Shown: positions 62,003 to 64,000 of the stretch, piece by piece | Layout of the letters: the number at the start of each line of letters is the position of its first letter | Position numbering within the stretch: position 1 is the stretch's first letter | NCBI GenBank assembly: GCA_900318555.1 | Contig: ONKX01000008.1 | Coordinates: 44,919-108,918 of the forward strand | Source: an uncultured Prevotellaceae bacterium | GTDB taxonomy: Bacteria; Bacteroidota; Bacteroidia; Bacteroidales; Bacteroidaceae | Length of the DNA: 64,000 bases | Direction: 5' to 3' | The notes under the pieces: model-generated | Databases searched by the model: none | What the model was told of the DNA's origin: nothing | What the model saw: the letters and a program-made list of their open reading frames with translations, nothing else | Translations under genes and position numbers: made by a program

Positions 62003-63199
62003 ATGGCACAATTATCTGACCGTTTGCAGCGTCTGGCCCCGTCGGCAACGCTGGCTATGTCACAGAAAAGTTCTGAAATGAAAGCCCAGGGAATCGACGT
62101 GATTAATATGAGCGTCGGAGAACCTGATTTCAATACCCCCGACCATATCAAGCAAGCCGCCAAATTGGCTATTGACGAGAACTATTCGCGTTATTCGCCC
62201 GTTCCCGGCTATCCCGACCTGCGTCAGGCCATTGCCCGTAAACTGGAGCGCGAAAACCAGCTGCACTATACGCCGGCAGAGATTCTTGTGTCGAACGGTG
62301 CCAAGCAGAGCGTCTGCAATACTGTTCTCGCATTGGTGAACCCCGGCGACGAGGTCATCATCCCCGCACCCTACTGGGTGAGCTATCCGCAGATGGTGCT
62401 GTTGGCAGGTGGCAATCCTGTCATTGTTGAGGCCGGTTTCGAACAGAATTTCAAGATGACGCCGGCTCAGTTGGAGGCTGCCATCACGCCCAAGACGCGA
62501 CTGCTGATACTCTGTTCCCCCAGCAATCCTACCGGTAGCGTCTATTCGAAGGACGAACTGGAGGGCCTCGCCAAAGTCATTCTTGCTCACGACAACCTTT
62601 TTGTACTCGCTGACGAAATCTACGAGCACATCAACTATATCGGTAAACACCAGTCTATTGCCCAGTTCCCGGGCATGAAGGAGCGTTCGATTATCGTCAA
62701 CGGCGTATCGAAGGCGTATGCCATGACCGGCTGGCGTATCGGTTATATTGCTGCTCCGGAGTGGATCGTGAAAGGCTGCAACAAGCTGCAGGGACAATAC
62801 ACCAGCGGACCGTGTAGCGTCAGTCAGAAGGCGGCAGAGTTCGCCTACACCAGCAGTCAGGAGTGTGTCGAGGAGATGCGTCAGGCTTTCGAACGCCGTC
62901 GCGACCTTATAGTAAAACTGGCAAAGGACATCCCCGGACTGGAGGTTAACGTTCCCGAGGGAGCTTTCTACCTCTTCCCCAAATGTTCCAGCTTCTTCGG
63001 CAAGAAGACACCCGACGGTCAAACCATTGGGAACAGTACCGATTTTGCCATGTATTTGTTGGAAAAGGGACACGTCGCCACAGTCGGTGGTGATGCCTTC
63101 GGTGATCCCGATTGTTTCCGCATGAGTTATGCAACAAGCGACGAGAATATTGTCGAAGCAATGCGTCGTATTAAGGATGTATTGGCTGTTTTGGAATAA
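62003..63199 (+). CDS. aspC: Aspartate aminotransferase (class I, subgroup Ib)
   Basis: A 398-residue PLP enzyme exchanging amino groups between aspartate and 2-oxoglutarate. It has MSVGEPDFNTPDHIKQAA, PVPGYPDLRQAIARKL, APYWVSYPQMVLLAGG, CSPSNPTGSVY, DEIYEHINY and the catalytic Lys in VNGVSKAYAMTGWRIGY (about residue 240), plus FRMSYATSDENI with the substrate-binding Arg. The length and the SVGEPDF opening suit the Ib group. The gene has its own promoter. Confidence 0.94.
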   Translation: MAQLSDRLQRLAPSATLAMSQKSSEMKAQGIDVINMSVGEPDFNTPDHIKQAAKLAIDENYSRYSPVPGYPDLRQAIARKLERENQLHYTPAEILVSNGAKQSVCNTVLALVNPGDEVIIPAPYWVSYPQMVLLAGGNPVIVEAGFEQNFKMTPAQLEAAITPKTRLLILCSPSNPTGSVYSKDELEGLAKVILAHDNLFVLADEIYEHINYIGKHQSIAQFPGMKERSIIVNGVSKAYAMTGWRIGYIAAPEWIVKGCNKLQGQYTSGPCSVSQKAAEFAYTSSQECVEEMRQAFERRRDLIVKLAKDIPGLEVNVPEGAFYLFPKCSSFFGKKTPDGQTIGNSTDFAMYLLEKGHVATVGGDAFGDPDCFRMSYATSDENIVEAMRRIKDVLAVLE

Positions 63200-63258
63200 A
63201 AATTGAGAAAAATCAAGTTAAAAGTTCTTAAATTGACTTTTTCTCCGCTTGAAATTGC

Positions 63259-63266
63259 TATCTTTG
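63259..63266 (+). promoter_or_regulatory. Promoter -7 box for the exbB-like gene
   Basis: TATCTTTG, matching TAnnTTTG, 71 bases before the ATG at 63338. The leader is A/T-rich (ATTAATTTATTTAATAACT) and ends in poly-A runs. Confidence 0.65.
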
Positions 63267-63337
63267 CGGAACGAACGAAAACGAAAAAACAATTCAATTA
63301 ATTTATTTAATAACTAAAAAATTAAAAAATTTTATTT

Positions 63338-64000
63338 ATGGCAACAACAACAAAGGCTGCAGCCCCAGCCAAAAAGAATTCGGGCTTCCAGGGTGTTAAA
63401 GCTGCATGGATTATTCTCGTAATTTGTGCTATCGCAGGTTACAGTGTATGGTATTTCATTATGGGTAACCCCGACAACTTCGTTGGTGGCGACCGTTCAG
63501 GTCATCCCGCAAACCTGCTTGGTACAGTGTATAAGGGAGGTTTCGTTGTAGGTCTGATCCTTACACTGCTCTTCACTGTTATCTGCCTTGGTATCGAGCG
63601 TTTCTTCGCTATCAAGAGTGCTTCTGGTAAAATCAATCTGGCTAAGTTCACTGCTCAGGTGAAGGCTGCCATCAAGGAGCAGAAGTTTGACGAGGCAAAG
63701 GCTCTCTGCAACAAGATGCAGGGTTCTGTAGCTAACGTAGTGCTCGCTTCTATCAACATGTATCAGACTGTTGAGACCGACTCTACGCTGAAGAAGGCTG
63801 CTAAGATCGCCAAGATTTCTCAGGCTCACGAGGAGGCTACTCAGCTCGAGATGCCTACCCTTCAGATGAACATGCCAATGGTTGCTACCATCGTATCTCT
63901 CGGTACTCTGACCGCTCTGTTCGGTACTGTGCTCGGTATGATCGGATCGTTCCAGGCTCTGTCTGCTGGTGGTGGTGCTGACTCTATGGCTCTGTCTGCC
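63338..64000 (+). CDS. exbB: MotA/TolQ/ExbB proton channel family protein (partial, runs off the end)
   Basis: Exactly 221 codons are open from ATG 63338 to the window edge, with no stop. The start MATTTKAAAPAKKNSGFQG is followed by one helix (AAWIILVICAIAGYSVWYF), a second (GGFVVGLILTLLFTVICLGIERFFA), and then a cytoplasmic region (IKEQKFDEAKALCNKM) up to MPMVATIVSLGTLTALFGTVLGMIGSF, the third helix. The order and the TVLGMIG motif are typical of ExbB/TolQ, which with ExbD and TonB transmits proton force. Codon choice is noticeably biased to a few codons, as in highly expressed genes. The TonB-family protein at 2717 may be one partner. Confidence 0.9.
   Translation, partial: MATTTKAAAPAKKNSGFQGVKAAWIILVICAIAGYSVWYFIMGNPDNFVGGDRSGHPANLLGTVYKGGFVVGLILTLLFTVICLGIERFFAIKSASGKINLAKFTAQVKAAIKEQKFDEAKALCNKMQGSVANVVLASINMYQTVETDSTLKKAAKIAKISQAHEEATQLEMPTLQMNMPMVATIVSLGTLTALFGTVLGMIGSFQALSAGGGADSMALSA

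Overview
The window reads as a chromosomal segment of a Prevotella-like Bacteroidales bacterium. The signs are TAnnTTTG promoter boxes in front of most transcription units, start codons without clear Shine-Dalgarno sequences, the type IX secretion protein PorQ, an EpsG/Wzx/SLBB capsule locus, BspA-like and T9SS sorting-domain proteins, GH97/GH2/GH20/GH28 glycosidases, and a tmRNA whose tag reads GNNEYALAA. Species cannot be named from sequence alone. I saw no rRNA, CRISPR array, phage or intact insertion sequence.

Layout. 1-5.4 kb is core: the tail of an unknown gene, ispH, cmk-porQ (minus), a TonB protein, a polyprenyl synthetase, a TatD nuclease and tRNA-Ser(GGA). 5.6-13.7 kb is signalling: a frameshifted sensor kinase that has lost its phospho-acceptor histidine, an intact paralogue with a solute-binding-protein-like sensor domain, and a Cache-domain membrane sensor overlapping a TPR/SpoIIE (PP2C) phosphatase gene. 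13.9-21.8 kb is mainly glycan and sugar catabolism: GH20, an acyltransferase-like membrane protein, GH97, lactaldehyde-type dehydrogenase and GH28. 21.8-40.6 kb is a surface-polysaccharide locus: Wzi, initiating phosphoglycosyl transferase, five other glycosyltransferase genes (one fused to an acetyltransferase), a GDP-D-glycero-D-manno-heptose pathway (HddA, GmhA, HddC-GmhB fusion), EpsG/Wzy, Wzz, Wzx and an SLBB export protein. It is interrupted at 24.5-25.6 kb by a truncated preA and a palindrome-flanked, 21-nt-periodic non-coding element.

40.7-48.7 kb holds the tmRNA with an outer-membrane-type gene a few bases behind it, then a minus-strand surface-protein series (Cys-rich coiled-coil lipoprotein, OmpA protein, dockerin-bearing protein, cohesin/MBG/BspA protein with a T9SS tail). 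48.9-57.7 kb has a GH2 glycosidase, O-acetylhomoserine sulfhydrylase, two tandem deoxynucleoside kinases, and a LytS/LytTR two-component pair beside a secreted beta-helix-like lipoprotein. 57.9-64 kb has an Ala-rich lipoprotein, an LptF/LptG-type permease, ribBA, an aspartate aminotransferase and the start of an ExbB/TolQ gene running off the window.

The most unusual feature not explained by ordinary annotation is a scattered set of short arrays with a strict 7-nt period and several different unit sequences. Most lie between genes, but some are inside genes: they add residues to TatD and GH97, supply the stop codon of the GH20 gene, and encode most of a lipoprotein signal peptide. A 21-nt (3 x 7) version encodes a heptapeptide repeat in the LytS-type kinase.
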